Source: Bacteroides fragilis NCTC 9343
GTDB lineage: Bacteria; Bacteroidota; Bacteroidia; Bacteroidales; Bacteroidaceae
Direction: 5' to 3'
Length of the DNA: 64,000 bases
NCBI RefSeq assembly: GCF_000025985.1
Contig: NC_003228.3
Span: forward strand, 5,084,001 to 5,148,000
The position numbers and the translations under genes were made by a program. Positions 1 through 9,591 of this stretch are shown piece by piece (positions within the stretch are counted from its first letter, which is position 1; each line of letters opens with the position of its first letter). The notes beneath the pieces were generated by a model that did no database searches, had not been told where the DNA came from, and saw only the letters and a program-made list of their open reading frames with translations.

Positions 1-740
1 TGGCTAAAACAGAAGATATACTATATAAAGACCTCACATCAAACCTCAAAGCAAAAGAAACCACCAGAAAATATAATGAAGTAAAGCTCCAGAACGAACT
101 CTATCAACTACGCCTTACCCAACAAGAAAAAGAGCTGTGGATGATGGGAATAGCAGTTATTTTATTACTTATAGCTCTACTAATACTCTTTTTCTATCAT
201 CAGGAAAAGAAAAAAAGACTAGTATCGGAACGAAGGCTACAAGCAGAACAGGCCGGAGAGGAAGCTCGTCGGCTACAACATGAAAATGAACTATTACATA
301 AAGAAGCCGAATTAAGTGCACTGCGCGAAAAAGAGATCATCATGCGCAACAAAGAAAGCGAGATGCGTGAAGCTTTGTTCCGTCATATTTCTTTCTTTCA
401 GAAACTTCCTTCTCTCCACATCGAGAACTCTACAGATGACAATCCGAATAGGAAGAAAATTACTGTAAGCGATGCAGAATGGTGTGAAGTGAAGCAAGCG
501 GTAAATGACGCATTTAATAATTTTGTTGATCGTCTGCAAGAAGATTATCCGCAACTCAATGAAAAAGATATCTGCTTTTGTTGCCTGGTAAAGATTAACG
601 TGAACATACAAGATCTATCGGATATCTATTGCGTCAGCAAAGCGGCCATAACCAAACGCAAATACCGAATTAAAACAGAAAAGATGCATATTTCTGACGA
701 AACTCTCAGCCTGGATGCCATTCTTCAAAACTTCGGATAG
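1..740 (+). CDS. Membrane-anchored HTH regulator, C-terminal part (5' end outside window)
   Basis: The frame is open from base 3, so the gene begins before the window; the visible part is about 245 codons. It shows a charged, coiled-coil-like stretch, one hydrophobic membrane segment (about codons 50-68 of the visible part, VILLLIALLILFF), a second long coiled coil rich in E, K and R, and a C-terminal region of about 60 residues that looks like a helix-turn-helix (DLSDIYCVSKAAITKRKYR). Bacteroides has a common family with N-terminal TPR repeats, one membrane helix, a coiled coil and a cytoplasmic LuxR-like HTH, and this fits its C-terminal half. I infer a transcriptional regulator of nearby surface genes, perhaps the propeller gene downstream; the TPR part cannot be seen. 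Confidence 0.7.
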   Translation, partial: AKTEDILYKDLTSNLKAKETTRKYNEVKLQNELYQLRLTQQEKELWMMGIAVILLLIALLILFFYHQEKKKRLVSERRLQAEQAGEEARRLQHENELLHKEAELSALREKEIIMRNKESEMREALFRHISFFQKLPSLHIENSTDDNPNRKKITVSDAEWCEVKQAVNDAFNNFVDRLQEDYPQLNEKDICFCCLVKINVNIQDLSDIYCVSKAAITKRKYRIKTEKMHISDETLSLDAILQNFG

Positions 741-761
741 TATTTGTCCGCCTATCCGAAG
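731..761 (+). terminator. Hairpin at the end of the HTH regulator gene
   Basis: A perfect 10-bp stem (CTTCGGATAG / CTATCCGAAG) with an 11-nt loop overlaps the stop codon. No strong T tract follows, so termination is only probable. Confidence 0.5.
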
Positions 762-837
762 AGGCTATATTTACATAACCATTTATAAAACAACAATTTA
801 AACTATATTCATACAATCATTCTTGTCCGCCTGTTTT

Positions 838-869
838 TTTGCCTTCTCTTACCTTAATATCTAATTTTG
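838..869 (+). promoter_or_regulatory. Bacteroides-type promoter of the propeller gene
   Basis: TTTG at 838-841, a 20-nt spacer, then TAATTTTG at 862-869. This is an exact match to the Bacteroides housekeeping promoter pattern (TTTG, 19-21 nt, TAnnTTTG), about 40 nt before the start codon. Confidence 0.7.
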
Positions 870-907
870 CTGTTACAAAACGCGTTTGATTATTCATCTA
901 ATTATTT

Positions 908-2113
908 ATGCTTATGAAAACAAGAATGATCTATCACAGTTTGGCAATCTGTTGTCTATTGCCTGCTTTTGCTTTTACAACCGGTGAAAACGACCCATTT
1001 ATCAAATCGCCTACTGTTGCCAAACTAACAAATACCCCTAACGGTCCGCTAATCAGTTGCGATCTGAAGGCACTAAAAGATACTGTAAACTTCCCATTGA
1101 GCCAGTTAACAGAAGAATTACAGATTGTAAAATTAGACAATCGGGACGAAGCACTTATTGGCGGCTGGATACGAACAACCGTCGGAGAAAAATATATTTT
1201 AGTGAGCAATAACAAACAAACTCCTTATAAACTATTCGACCGGACAGGTAAATTTATCACCAATATCGGATCTTATGGACAAGGCCCGAATGAATATCTA
1301 AACACTTATGCCGAACAACTGGACGAAGCCAATAATCGCATCTATATCCTACCCTGGCAAAGCAGCAAGATATTGGTATTCGACTTGAAAGGTAATGCAT
1401 TGGATCCTATCCCCCTGTGCCTGAGAGTTCCTAAAGGAAAATTCCGGGTAAACACAGCTAAGTCAGAAGTCACAGTCACAGTCCTGCCATTCCCTAAATG
1501 GCCGGCAGTAGTCTGGACACAAGATTTAAAGGGTAAACGTAAAAACTTTGTAGCACCGGGAAGCCTTGCCATGCCACAAGACTTCAGTAACGAAGTGTCA
1601 ATGGGGAATAACACAGCTGCCTACGATGTGATGTTAATGAAAATCATGCCACAACCAAGTGTAGATACCCTCTACCATTATAATGCCGCCAGCAACAAAC
1701 TGGAAGGACGTTTCACCGTCAAGTATCCTTCAAATGATAAAATCCCCTGGCATGCATATTATGAAATCCCTAAATATTTCATCGGTGATGTCTCTTTCCC
1801 AATACAAATAGACGAAAGTACATTCTCCGGCTCTAAACCGGCTTATTACATGGTTGACAAAAAAACATTGCATGGCAATTATGTGCGGCTTTACAACGAT
1901 TTTATCAGTACCCCGAGTCAGACGATCTATCCTTCGTTCAACAATGGATATTATGTCACTAATATGGAGCCTATGGCATTGAAAGAGATACTAGAGAAAG
2001 AAGTAAACAAAAAAGGACTGACCGCAGATAAAAAGAAAAAGGTACAGAACTTGATCAAGACGTTAAATGACAATGACAATAATATTGTAATGTTCGCCAA
2101 ACTGAAACAATAA
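908..2113 (+). CDS. Secreted 6-bladed beta-propeller protein
   Basis: The 401-residue protein has an N-terminal signal peptide (hydrophobic core around residues 8-22, likely cut after AFA). The remainder resembles the Bacteroides 6-bladed beta-propeller families: a repeated pattern of short strands, and a G-Q-G-P-N-E-Y motif near residue 120 that is typical of this group ('GxGPxEY'). A second ATG two codons in (914) is an equally good start. It is transcribed alone from the promoter at 838-869 and ends before a hairpin shared with the convergent gene. These proteins are thought to act in the periplasm or at the surface, but I know of no assigned activity. Family placement is fairly secure; function is unknown. 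Confidence 0.7.
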   Translation: MLMKTRMIYHSLAICCLLPAFAFTTGENDPFIKSPTVAKLTNTPNGPLISCDLKALKDTVNFPLSQLTEELQIVKLDNRDEALIGGWIRTTVGEKYILVSNNKQTPYKLFDRTGKFITNIGSYGQGPNEYLNTYAEQLDEANNRIYILPWQSSKILVFDLKGNALDPIPLCLRVPKGKFRVNTAKSEVTVTVLPFPKWPAVVWTQDLKGKRKNFVAPGSLAMPQDFSNEVSMGNNTAAYDVMLMKIMPQPSVDTLYHYNAASNKLEGRFTVKYPSNDKIPWHAYYEIPKYFIGDVSFPIQIDESTFSGSKPAYYMVDKKTLHGNYVRLYNDFISTPSQTIYPSFNNGYYVTNMEPMALKEILEKEVNKKGLTADKKKKVQNLIKTLNDNDNNIVMFAKLKQ

Positions 2114-2170
2114 CAAGATGGTTTATAGAAAAATCTCCCTATAGAAGAATTTTTATTTTTAGATACAGAA

Positions 2171-2204
2171 GACCGGTAATATTCCTAATAGAACGTTACC
2201 GGCC
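2171..2204. terminator. Shared hairpin between convergent genes
   Basis: CCGGTAA (2173-2179) pairs with TTACCGG (2196-2202) between the propeller gene and the convergent barrel gene ending at 2229. The stem is only 7 bp and the T-rich stretches are discontinuous. Confidence 0.4.
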
Positions 2205-2228
2205 TCTGATTGTTTCACTTATTACTCT

Positions 2229-4262
2229 TTATTTCCGAAAAAACTGTTCTGCACGTCCCGGTGAAAATAGTTCCCATAAAGAAGCTACTGTCCAACCCGG
2301 AGCAAATATATCATTATAATATCCTTTCCCGTTTTTGCCATAATCCCAATTGGTATGTTGCACTACCTCAGGATAATATCCGCACTTAGCCACTCCACAC
2401 AGATGCCCTTCATAAGGGAGTAACTGACGCATTGAAGTACTGATTACTTCGGCAAACTGTGAGAAACGAGGTTCGCTATACTCTTTGGAAAGCCAATTTA
2501 GTATAGAAGCAAATTCAAAGATAAACACATCGATGTGATTGTTTTCCACAGATACATTGCCCCATCCGCGCGTCTTGAGCCCAATATCTCCCAACATCTG
2601 TCCGGGCGCAAAAGGTACATCCCACAAATAATACCATGACAAAGCAAAATAAGCTGCTTTTTTTGTCAATCCCGTATAGTGTTCACGTTCTTTGCCCTGA
2701 CTTACCAAAGCTAAATAATAAGTAGCTGTAGCCGCATATAAAGAGGCCTCTTTATCCTCACAGTTTGCATCAAGAGTAGACGAAAAATAATCCGATTTAG
2801 AGATTAATTCTTTCTCCAGATATTCGGCGGTCCGTTTAGCACTTTCCAGATAACGTTTATCCTTGAAATATTTATACCCCATCACTAAAGGCAGAGTAGC
2901 CGATGGTGTACTTCCGCCACTCTTATCTACAATAGAAAGATCATCCTTAAATTTACGGGGAAAACTTCCTTCCGGATTTTGCAACTGCAGGAATACATCA
3001 AGCATTTTACGTACCTTCGCTTCCCACTCAGGATGTTTACGTCCGTTTCTTTTCTCAAAATCCAGATAATGAAATATAGCATAAATACCTTCGGACTGAC
3101 GCCGAATGCTAAATACCGTCTCCTCATAACCGGTACGGTAGTCAACGAACTCTTTGAAAAAACCTGCAGGAGAAAACCCATTCACCAAATAAGTATCAAA
3201 GACTTTCGCTGCATTCTCTTTTAAATCAGCCCGATTATTCTTCCAGCCATATTCCCAGGCATTAAATGCGTTCAGCAAAACTCGTCCCACAAAACCAACC
3301 TCTGCCGAACCTGTATTTTGGCAATCATCAGTACGCATATGTACCCCTGAATTATAGTTCAGAGGACGATCACCTACAAAACTCTCAATAAAAAAATGGC
3401 TAAGAATCTCTTTAGTATAATCAGGAGTATAATCCGTTTCCACAGGTTTCGGTTGAAAAGTATCATAGCAATATTCCCAAGTATGACTTACAAACTCGGC
3501 AAAATCCTCCCCTTTTCCTTCATGAATTTCCCAGGTTAGTGAAATACTCTCTCCTTTCTTTAATAGTTGGAAAGCAGTGACTGAAGGTGCAAGTGTAAGT
3601 TTACGAATATAGGTTTTTGGAGCCTCTTTATACGGAAAACCAAATGCCAAAGCAGCCGTTCCATCCAGATTTTCAAATCCGGTGAAACCGAGTGAAGTAG
3701 TTCCCGAAAGAATCACCTCACCTTCCTTATGAGTACTCAAAGCGTCCTGAATATATTCTGCCCGGCGGACCACAGTCATGTATTTCTTTTGTTTTTCATC
3801 AAAAATACCGGTCAAAGGCGTGCTCAATCTATCTTCACGCACTACCCAGCTATCGGAAGTATGAAACGATGGAGCCTCTTTAGGTGAACGTAAATTACGA
3901 CGATACCAGAAACCTGGCAAATAAAACTGGCAATCATCATGACGAAAATCCGTTCTGATTCGCTCTTCAAAATTGAAGTACACATCTTCCATAGCCGTCA
4001 GAACCACCGTTACCTGCTGTTTATCATCCACAGTTGATATCTGCTGAAAGATAGTTACCGGTATTTTCTCTTTTGCTTTCCACTCATAATCGAAATAACT
4101 ATCCGATAGTTTACTGAGAGTAAGCGGATATTCCACAGCCGGATTCCCCGGGACTTTAAGTGCCAAAGAAGCTTGTGACTTTTCCGGAGAATAATTAGCT
4201 GCCCCTGCAGTTCCGGAAAAAGCTACTGCCAGACACACCATTGTCTTTAAAATCATTTTCAT
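2229..4262 (-). CDS. Secreted six-hairpin (alpha/alpha) barrel protein, putative glycan-active enzyme
   Basis: The 677-residue protein has a signal peptide (residues 1-22, cut near AGA-AN; a second Met at position 3 is also possible). Residues from about 290 on show the helical repeat pattern of an (alpha/alpha)6 barrel: a Y-L-D-F-E-K-R-N-G segment, G-S-F-P-R-K followed by a GGSTPSATLPL stretch, and repeated aromatic-rich helices. The N-terminal 250 residues are beta-rich and may be a separate sandwich domain. Such architecture is shared by several glycoside hydrolase and polysaccharide lyase families, but I cannot name the family or see a certain catalytic pair. The gene lies just downstream of the hybrid sensor at 4415-8404 on the same strand and has its own promoter-like box at 4309, so it is a likely regulatory target of that sensor. 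Confidence 0.6.
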   Translation of the reverse strand: MKMILKTMVCLAVAFSGTAGAANYSPEKSQASLALKVPGNPAVEYPLTLSKLSDSYFDYEWKAKEKIPVTIFQQISTVDDKQQVTVVLTAMEDVYFNFEERIRTDFRHDDCQFYLPGFWYRRNLRSPKEAPSFHTSDSWVVREDRLSTPLTGIFDEKQKKYMTVVRRAEYIQDALSTHKEGEVILSGTTSLGFTGFENLDGTAALAFGFPYKEAPKTYIRKLTLAPSVTAFQLLKKGESISLTWEIHEGKGEDFAEFVSHTWEYCYDTFQPKPVETDYTPDYTKEILSHFFIESFVGDRPLNYNSGVHMRTDDCQNTGSAEVGFVGRVLLNAFNAWEYGWKNNRADLKENAAKVFDTYLVNGFSPAGFFKEFVDYRTGYEETVFSIRRQSEGIYAIFHYLDFEKRNGRKHPEWEAKVRKMLDVFLQLQNPEGSFPRKFKDDLSIVDKSGGSTPSATLPLVMGYKYFKDKRYLESAKRTAEYLEKELISKSDYFSSTLDANCEDKEASLYAATATYYLALVSQGKEREHYTGLTKKAAYFALSWYYLWDVPFAPGQMLGDIGLKTRGWGNVSVENNHIDVFIFEFASILNWLSKEYSEPRFSQFAEVISTSMRQLLPYEGHLCGVAKCGYYPEVVQHTNWDYGKNGKGYYNDIFAPGWTVASLWELFSPGRAEQFFRK

Positions 4263-4308
4263 AAGGGTCTTTTCATTTTAGTAATTTCTATTTGTCGAAT
4301 GATGATGA

Positions 4309-4316
4309 CAAAGTTA
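4309..4316 (-). promoter_or_regulatory. -7 element upstream of the six-hairpin protein gene
   Basis: Read on the minus strand this is TAACTTTG, matching TAnnTTTG, about 47 nt before the start codon. No well-spaced TTTG -33 box is present, as would be expected of an activator-dependent promoter. Confidence 0.45.
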
Positions 4317-4414
4317 CCCTAACCGGCAGTTCTTTTATAAAACAAATAACCCAATTAATGACAAAAATGTCCTAAACACATAGATTCATAACAATATCCG
4401 ACCTTTTTTTAGCA

Positions 4415-7400
4415 TTACCCTATAAAGTCCTTTGGAAGTACCCCGAATTGTTTCAAGAAACATTTAGAGAAATAAGAAGGCGAATTAAATCCCACTGTAT
4501 AACAAATTTCATTGACGCGACTCTTGCCCTCTTTCAGCAATTGTGCCGCTTGCTTTAAGCGTTCCAAACGGAGGTACTCATTCGGGCTTAAGTCCAATAC
4601 ACCTTTAATTTTTCGATAGAAGCTGGATCGACTCATCTTCAATGCATCTGCCATATCTTCCATGCTGAACTCCGGATTATGCAGATTAGCCTGAATAATA
4701 TCATTCAACTTCCATATAAACTCTTCATCGGCTTTGGTCAAAGCCATCGTATTGGCTGCCACAAAGGGTGACTTCGCAAAAGTCTGACGTAACTTTTCAC
4801 GATTATGAATCAGGCTGGAAATATTTGCGAGCAGATATTCCACAGAGAAAGGCTTTTCAATATAAGCATCAGCCCCCAGTTCCAATCCTTCGATTTTCGA
4901 TTGAATATTAGTCTTGGCAGTTAGCAGTACAACGGGAATATGACTATAACTCAAATCTGACTTAATAGTTTTACACAGTTCAAAACCATCCATCTGAGGC
5001 ATCATTACATCACTCACCACCAGATTAACATAATGATTATCTAAAACAGCAAGTGCTTCAATTCCATTCATAGCAGTTAGAACCGAATACTCCGTTGTAA
5101 GTTGCTTCCTGATAAAAGCTAACATATCCGGATTATCTTCTACCACTAGAATCATCGGTTTCTTTTCTTTCGTATCGGTTTCTTCCTGTTCCCATCCACA
5201 AGAGTTCTCCTCAACCTGTGATACGTTTTCAGCCGAGAGAGTAATTGTAGAATCTTGATTCACCGGCAAGGTCAAGCAAAAGCAATTCACCTCTTCACCC
5301 TTTTCCATCATCAGACTACCTTGATGTAATTCTGCCAAAGAACGTGATAGGGCCAACCCGATACCTGTTCCGGTAGTTACTTCATCTTCTTTATCCAACC
5401 GTACGAAAGGTTTAAAAATCTCCTCTTTCATTGTATCAGGAATCATCTCCCCATCATTAAAAGTTCGTATGTGAAATACTTTTTCGTCTGTTTCCAAAGA
5501 AATCCGGAGATAAGTAGAGGCATATTTCACTCCATTATTCAGCAAGTTACTGATTATTTTTGTCAAAGCTTCCTGATTGACATCCGCCATAAAGCACTCC
5601 TGTGGAAGTTCTAATATAAAATCCAATCCTTTTTGCTTGGCCAAAGAAGTAAAACGGAGATAGGTTTCACGAAGCACTGCAACAACGTCACATTCAGTAA
5701 AGTTCAACCGGAATCCCCGTGTTTCTGTCTTTCGAAAATCCAACAACTGATTGGTAAGATTCAACAAACGCTCCGTATTCTGCTTCATGATATACAAATC
5801 CTCTTTCGTTTCCGAATCCACTTCCTTTTTCAGGATAATATTTTCCAAAGGACCTTTAATCAGGGTCAGCGGAGTTCGTATTTCGTGAGCAACGTTGGTA
5901 AAGAAATCAATCTTAGCATGATAGACTTCCCGTTCTTTCTCTTGTTCAAGCATTTCCATTTGGCGATGTTGCTTCCGATAATTCCGTCTTTTAAAGTAGA
6001 AGATGACACAGACCAGACACCCCATGAAAAATAATACATAGAAACAATATGCCCATCCGGACAAGTAGAATGGAGGAAGAATAGAAAGATGAAGTGAAGT
6101 CTCCTGTTCATTCCACACTCCGTCACTATTAGAGGCCTTTACTTTAAACACATAATCGCCATAGCCTAAATTGGAATAAGTCACCAAAGGGCTTTCTCCT
6201 ATTGTCAACCAGCCTTCGTCAAAGCCCTCAAGCTTATACATCAGTTTATTCATCCTTGGAGCCTGATAACTTAGAGCAGCGATACGAAAAGAAAAAGAAT
6301 TTTGATCGGCAGTGAGTACCACTTTGTCAGAAAACGTAATACTGCTCTTCAAGGGTGAATCGGTTTCTCCAACCGGCACCTCTTTATTAAACAGCAAGAA
6401 ATCAGTAATAGCTACTGCCGGCACCTGCCTGTTTTCAGCGAAAGTTCGGGGATCAAATGCTACAAATCCGTTAATACTACCCAAATAAATGTTACCAGCC
6501 TCATCTTTAAATCCCGAACGGTAATTAAACTGGTTGGTCGGTAAGCCATTAGCAGTAGAGAATACTTTCATTTCCATGGTTTTGGGATCAAAACGGACCA
6601 ACCCATTATTTGTAGTAAGCCACAAAAAACGATCATCATCTTCCACAATCTGGTAAACCACATCATTGGGAAGTCCATCTTTCAGCCCATAGCGTGTAAA
6701 TGTTTCCGTATCAGGATGAAATAGACAAAATCCCCCACCTTGTGTAGTTAGCCATATCTGGCGATACGAGTCCTCAAAAACACTCAGCACTTTATCATAT
6801 GGCAGACTCCTTTCATCCTCGGCATCAAATACATAGTTTTTCCATCTTCGTGCACTTACGTCATAACAATAAGCTCCATTGGCATAAGTTGCCAACCAAA
6901 GATTTCCATAAGAATCTTCTTTAATATCATAAACAAACTTACCATTCAACTCCGGAATGCAGTCAAAACTATCCTGAGTACGGTTGTAACGCAGTAAACC
7001 AAACAGTGTACCCAGATAAATTTCTCCGGCAGAAGTCCGACAAATAGAGAAAATGCTATTATCGTTCAACGAATGTGGAGTATGACCTTCCGTATACGTC
7101 CTCAGAACCACTCCCGTCCGTGTATCAATCACCCGAAGTCCTTTAGAGAATGTTCCCACCCACAAATGACTGCCATCCATGCACAAACCATGGATATTAG
7201 TAAATCCGGCACTTGGCTCAAAAAAGTGGAATTCTTTCGTTTTCGGATTAAAGTGATTTAATCCGCCGTCTTCCGTTCCTATCCACAAAGTACCGTCATC
7301 CGCCCGACAGAATTCACGTACCCGCTTACCATGCAGACTATTTGCTATATTCTTAGGATAATATTTTGCAAAATAGGTATATTGTCTGGGATAATAATCC

Positions 7401-8404
7401 ACTCCTCCGAAATAAGAACCGATCCAGAGCCCTTCTTCACGATCTTTATATAAAGCATAGATAGCATTGTCTGACAAAGAATAAGAGTCATAAAGAGAAG
7501 CACGTAAATGAATGAATTGCGCTGTACGCAAATTATAAATATAAATCCCGGACTCAGTCCCTATCCACAATTCATTATCAGAATATGGCAGCAGATCACG
7601 ACAAAAAATAGATTCACCACTCTCATCGATAGCCAACAGGTTACGCACTTGCCCCGAAGTCAGATTCAACTCACTCACACCTTCCTTCACAGAACCAATA
7701 TACAAACAATTATAGTTTCCTTGAACTATTTTGGTGATTACTCCTCCTTCAAATTCTCTTTTACCATCTTCTGGCGATCCATAAGGATGCACAGTTGCCA
7801 GATTATCTTTGGAGTAATAAAGACCATCACCATAAAATCCGAGCCAAAGAGTTCCACCGCTATCGAAAGTAAAACATTTGATATTGGAAGAAATCTCACT
7901 TAACGGATAATTGCGAAGTAGTTTTTGACGAGTATCGTAACAGAACATTCCCTGAGCCTCCACAGCTATCCAAACCCTGCCTTGCTTATCCCCTGCAATC
8001 ATTGAAACAGAACGTTCTATCCTTGTCTTCTCCAAGCTCTGGCAATCGAATTCCTCAAAAGCCTCCTTCTCAGGATAGTAAATATATACTCCTGCATCAG
8101 TACCGACCCAAATGTTACCATTGAAATCTTCGTAAAGCGAAGTGATAAAACTGTTTCCAATGCTACGTGGATTAGCAGCATCATGCTTAAACTTACGAAA
8201 AGACAATCCATCATACCTGTTCAAGCCATCTTTGGTACCAAGCCACATGAACCTCTTCCGATCCTGCAGAATCGCATTAACCGTATTCTGTGACAAACCG
8301 TTTCGGATACTCAGGTTCTTAAAATAATAATGTTCTTCAACCGATTGCGCCTGGCAAAAGATTGTAATGAAAAAACAGGCTAAAACGCAGAATGTATTCT
8401 TCAT
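4415..8404 (-). CDS. Hybrid two-component system sensor/regulator (HTCS), propeller-sensing type
   Basis: This 1329-residue one-protein signalling system has, in order: a signal peptide (1-19); about 14 Reg_prop propeller repeats ('W-L-G-T/I-x-D/N-G-L', e.g. MWLGTKDGLNRYD) filling residues 20-700; a Y_Y_Y domain (about 715-785); one membrane helix (about 790-815); a histidine kinase core with HEIRTPLTL near residue 841; an ATPase domain with GTGIGLALS; a receiver domain with the phospho-Asp in VVSDVMMPQMDG near residue 1130; and an AraC-type DNA-binding domain in the last 100 residues. The family senses oligosaccharides in the periplasm and activates polysaccharide utilisation genes. All signalling motifs look intact. 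No SusC/SusD pair is nearby; the gene downstream (2229-4262) is the only candidate target in the window. Confidence 0.95.
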   Translation of the reverse strand: MKNTFCVLACFFITIFCQAQSVEEHYYFKNLSIRNGLSQNTVNAILQDRKRFMWLGTKDGLNRYDGLSFRKFKHDAANPRSIGNSFITSLYEDFNGNIWVGTDAGVYIYYPEKEAFEEFDCQSLEKTRIERSVSMIAGDKQGRVWIAVEAQGMFCYDTRQKLLRNYPLSEISSNIKCFTFDSGGTLWLGFYGDGLYYSKDNLATVHPYGSPEDGKREFEGGVITKIVQGNYNCLYIGSVKEGVSELNLTSGQVRNLLAIDESGESIFCRDLLPYSDNELWIGTESGIYIYNLRTAQFIHLRASLYDSYSLSDNAIYALYKDREEGLWIGSYFGGVDYYPRQYTYFAKYYPKNIANSLHGKRVREFCRADDGTLWIGTEDGGLNHFNPKTKEFHFFEPSAGFTNIHGLCMDGSHLWVGTFSKGLRVIDTRTGVVLRTYTEGHTPHSLNDNSIFSICRTSAGEIYLGTLFGLLRYNRTQDSFDCIPELNGKFVYDIKEDSYGNLWLATYANGAYCYDVSARRWKNYVFDAEDERSLPYDKVLSVFEDSYRQIWLTTQGGGFCLFHPDTETFTRYGLKDGLPNDVVYQIVEDDDRFLWLTTNNGLVRFDPKTMEMKVFSTANGLPTNQFNYRSGFKDEAGNIYLGSINGFVAFDPRTFAENRQVPAVAITDFLLFNKEVPVGETDSPLKSSITFSDKVVLTADQNSFSFRIAALSYQAPRMNKLMYKLEGFDEGWLTIGESPLVTYSNLGYGDYVFKVKASNSDGVWNEQETSLHLSILPPFYLSGWAYCFYVLFFMGCLVCVIFYFKRRNYRKQHRQMEMLEQEKEREVYHAKIDFFTNVAHEIRTPLTLIKGPLENIILKKEVDSETKEDLYIMKQNTERLLNLTNQLLDFRKTETRGFRLNFTECDVVAVLRETYLRFTSLAKQKGLDFILELPQECFMADVNQEALTKIISNLLNNGVKYASTYLRISLETDEKVFHIRTFNDGEMIPDTMKEEIFKPFVRLDKEDEVTTGTGIGLALSRSLAELHQGSLMMEKGEEVNCFCLTLPVNQDSTITLSAENVSQVEENSCGWEQEETDTKEKKPMILVVEDNPDMLAFIRKQLTTEYSVLTAMNGIEALAVLDNHYVNLVVSDVMMPQMDGFELCKTIKSDLSYSHIPVVLLTAKTNIQSKIEGLELGADAYIEKPFSVEYLLANISSLIHNREKLRQTFAKSPFVAANTMALTKADEEFIWKLNDIIQANLHNPEFSMEDMADALKMSRSSFYRKIKGVLDLSPNEYLRLERLKQAAQLLKEGKSRVNEICYTVGFNSPSYFSKCFLKQFGVLPKDFIG

Positions 8405-8430
8405 GATGGAGTGAAAGGATTACAACTCTA

Positions 8431-8438
8431 CAAATATA
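8431..8438 (-). promoter_or_regulatory. -7 element of the HTCS gene
   Basis: The minus strand reads TATATTTG, an exact TAnnTTTG match 27 nt before the start codon. The -33 region is only T-rich. Confidence 0.45.
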
Positions 8439-8505
8439 GGCCAAATGGAGTCCGAAAAATAGAATAATTATCCCAATCTATGAAAAAATAGTCCTAAATA
8501 GTCTC

Positions 8506-9591
8506 TTAAAGTTCTACAATCCTTTTCTGATGACAAAACAAGAGGTCTCCATTGTCATTGTGCAAATGCATACCATTGCCCTCACAATAACGGAAAAAGC
8601 TACAATCAGCACACTCTCCCTTACGGGCCCACTCACGATTACGAAATACCTGAAAACGTTTTTCCCACACTTCCATAAAATCATCTTCATAAATATTGCC
8701 CTGATGGAAATTACTGCGAATGCTGGGACACGACGAGATCGAACCATCTGCCAAAACAGAAGCTACACTGATACCTGCATTACAGGAATAAAAATGATCA
8801 CGTACTTCACTTTCATATTTACCGAGAAAACCTTCACAACCATAACTCAAGTGGACACGCCCCTCTTTCCGTACCTTCTTAATGAATTCCAGGACTCCGG
8901 TAAACTCCTCGTCTGTTAGCTGGAATTCCGGATGATTGGCTGCACGCCCTACCGGAAAAATAGTAAAAATACGCCAATTACGTACTCCTATAGTGTACAG
9001 ATAGGCTTTCAGCTCTTCCAGATAAGAGTAGTTTTTCCGATTGACACAAGTCACGACATCCCATGTCAGTTCCGGTTCATGCACTAACATCTTGATAGCT
9101 TCCAACGCTTTTTCATAACTATCCGGATTGCCGCGCAACCAGTTATGTTCCTCCGCAAATCCATCCAGACTGATCGTAACAGCATGCAGGCCGGCAGCCA
9201 TCAGACTATCGAGCCGTTCGCGGGTCAAATACAACCCATTGGACACAATCCCCCATGGATAACCTTTGCGATAAAGAGCCATCCCCACCTCTTCAAGATC
9301 ATCCCGCATCAGCGGTTCACCTCCGGTTATGATGATATTAACCTCATTAGGATTGACGTGCGGCGTAATCGAATCTACGACTTGAAGAAAATCCGCTGCA
9401 GGCATATCCTTCTGCTCCGACATTTTTCGACAATCACTGCCACAATGCTTACAAGCCAAGTTACACTGTAATGTACATTCCCAGAAAAGTTGACGCAACG
9501 GATGCAATTCCCTGAGGTTATTTCTTATCTTTAAGGCTATTTCCAACCCCAGGCGTTTGCGAAGTGACAATCGTCCAGAATTATTTTTCAT
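8506..9591 (-). CDS. Radical SAM/SPASM enzyme of the rSAM/lipoprotein system
   Basis: I take the ATG at 9589-9591, giving 361 residues. It overlaps the stop of the upstream lipoprotein gene (ATG and TAA share 11 nt), whereas the longer frame from 9678 would run deep into that gene. The radical-SAM cluster motif CxxxCxxC is at residues 43/47/50 (CNLACKHC), GGEP follows near residue 90, and a C-terminal SPASM-like region carries at least six further cysteines (YSCNAG, SSCPS, GECADCSFFRYCEG, LLFCHQK) able to hold extra Fe-S clusters. The pairing with a short lipoprotein matches the rSAM/lipoprotein system named by bioinformatics (TIGR04133/TIGR04134 as I recall). The likely role is modification of the partner before export; the chemistry is not known to me. 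Confidence 0.85.
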   Translation of the reverse strand: MKNNSGRLSLRKRLGLEIALKIRNNLRELHPLRQLFWECTLQCNLACKHCGSDCRKMSEQKDMPAADFLQVVDSITPHVNPNEVNIIITGGEPLMRDDLEEVGMALYRKGYPWGIVSNGLYLTRERLDSLMAAGLHAVTISLDGFAEEHNWLRGNPDSYEKALEAIKMLVHEPELTWDVVTCVNRKNYSYLEELKAYLYTIGVRNWRIFTIFPVGRAANHPEFQLTDEEFTGVLEFIKKVRKEGRVHLSYGCEGFLGKYESEVRDHFYSCNAGISVASVLADGSISSCPSIRSNFHQGNIYEDDFMEVWEKRFQVFRNREWARKGECADCSFFRYCEGNGMHLHNDNGDLLFCHQKRIVEL

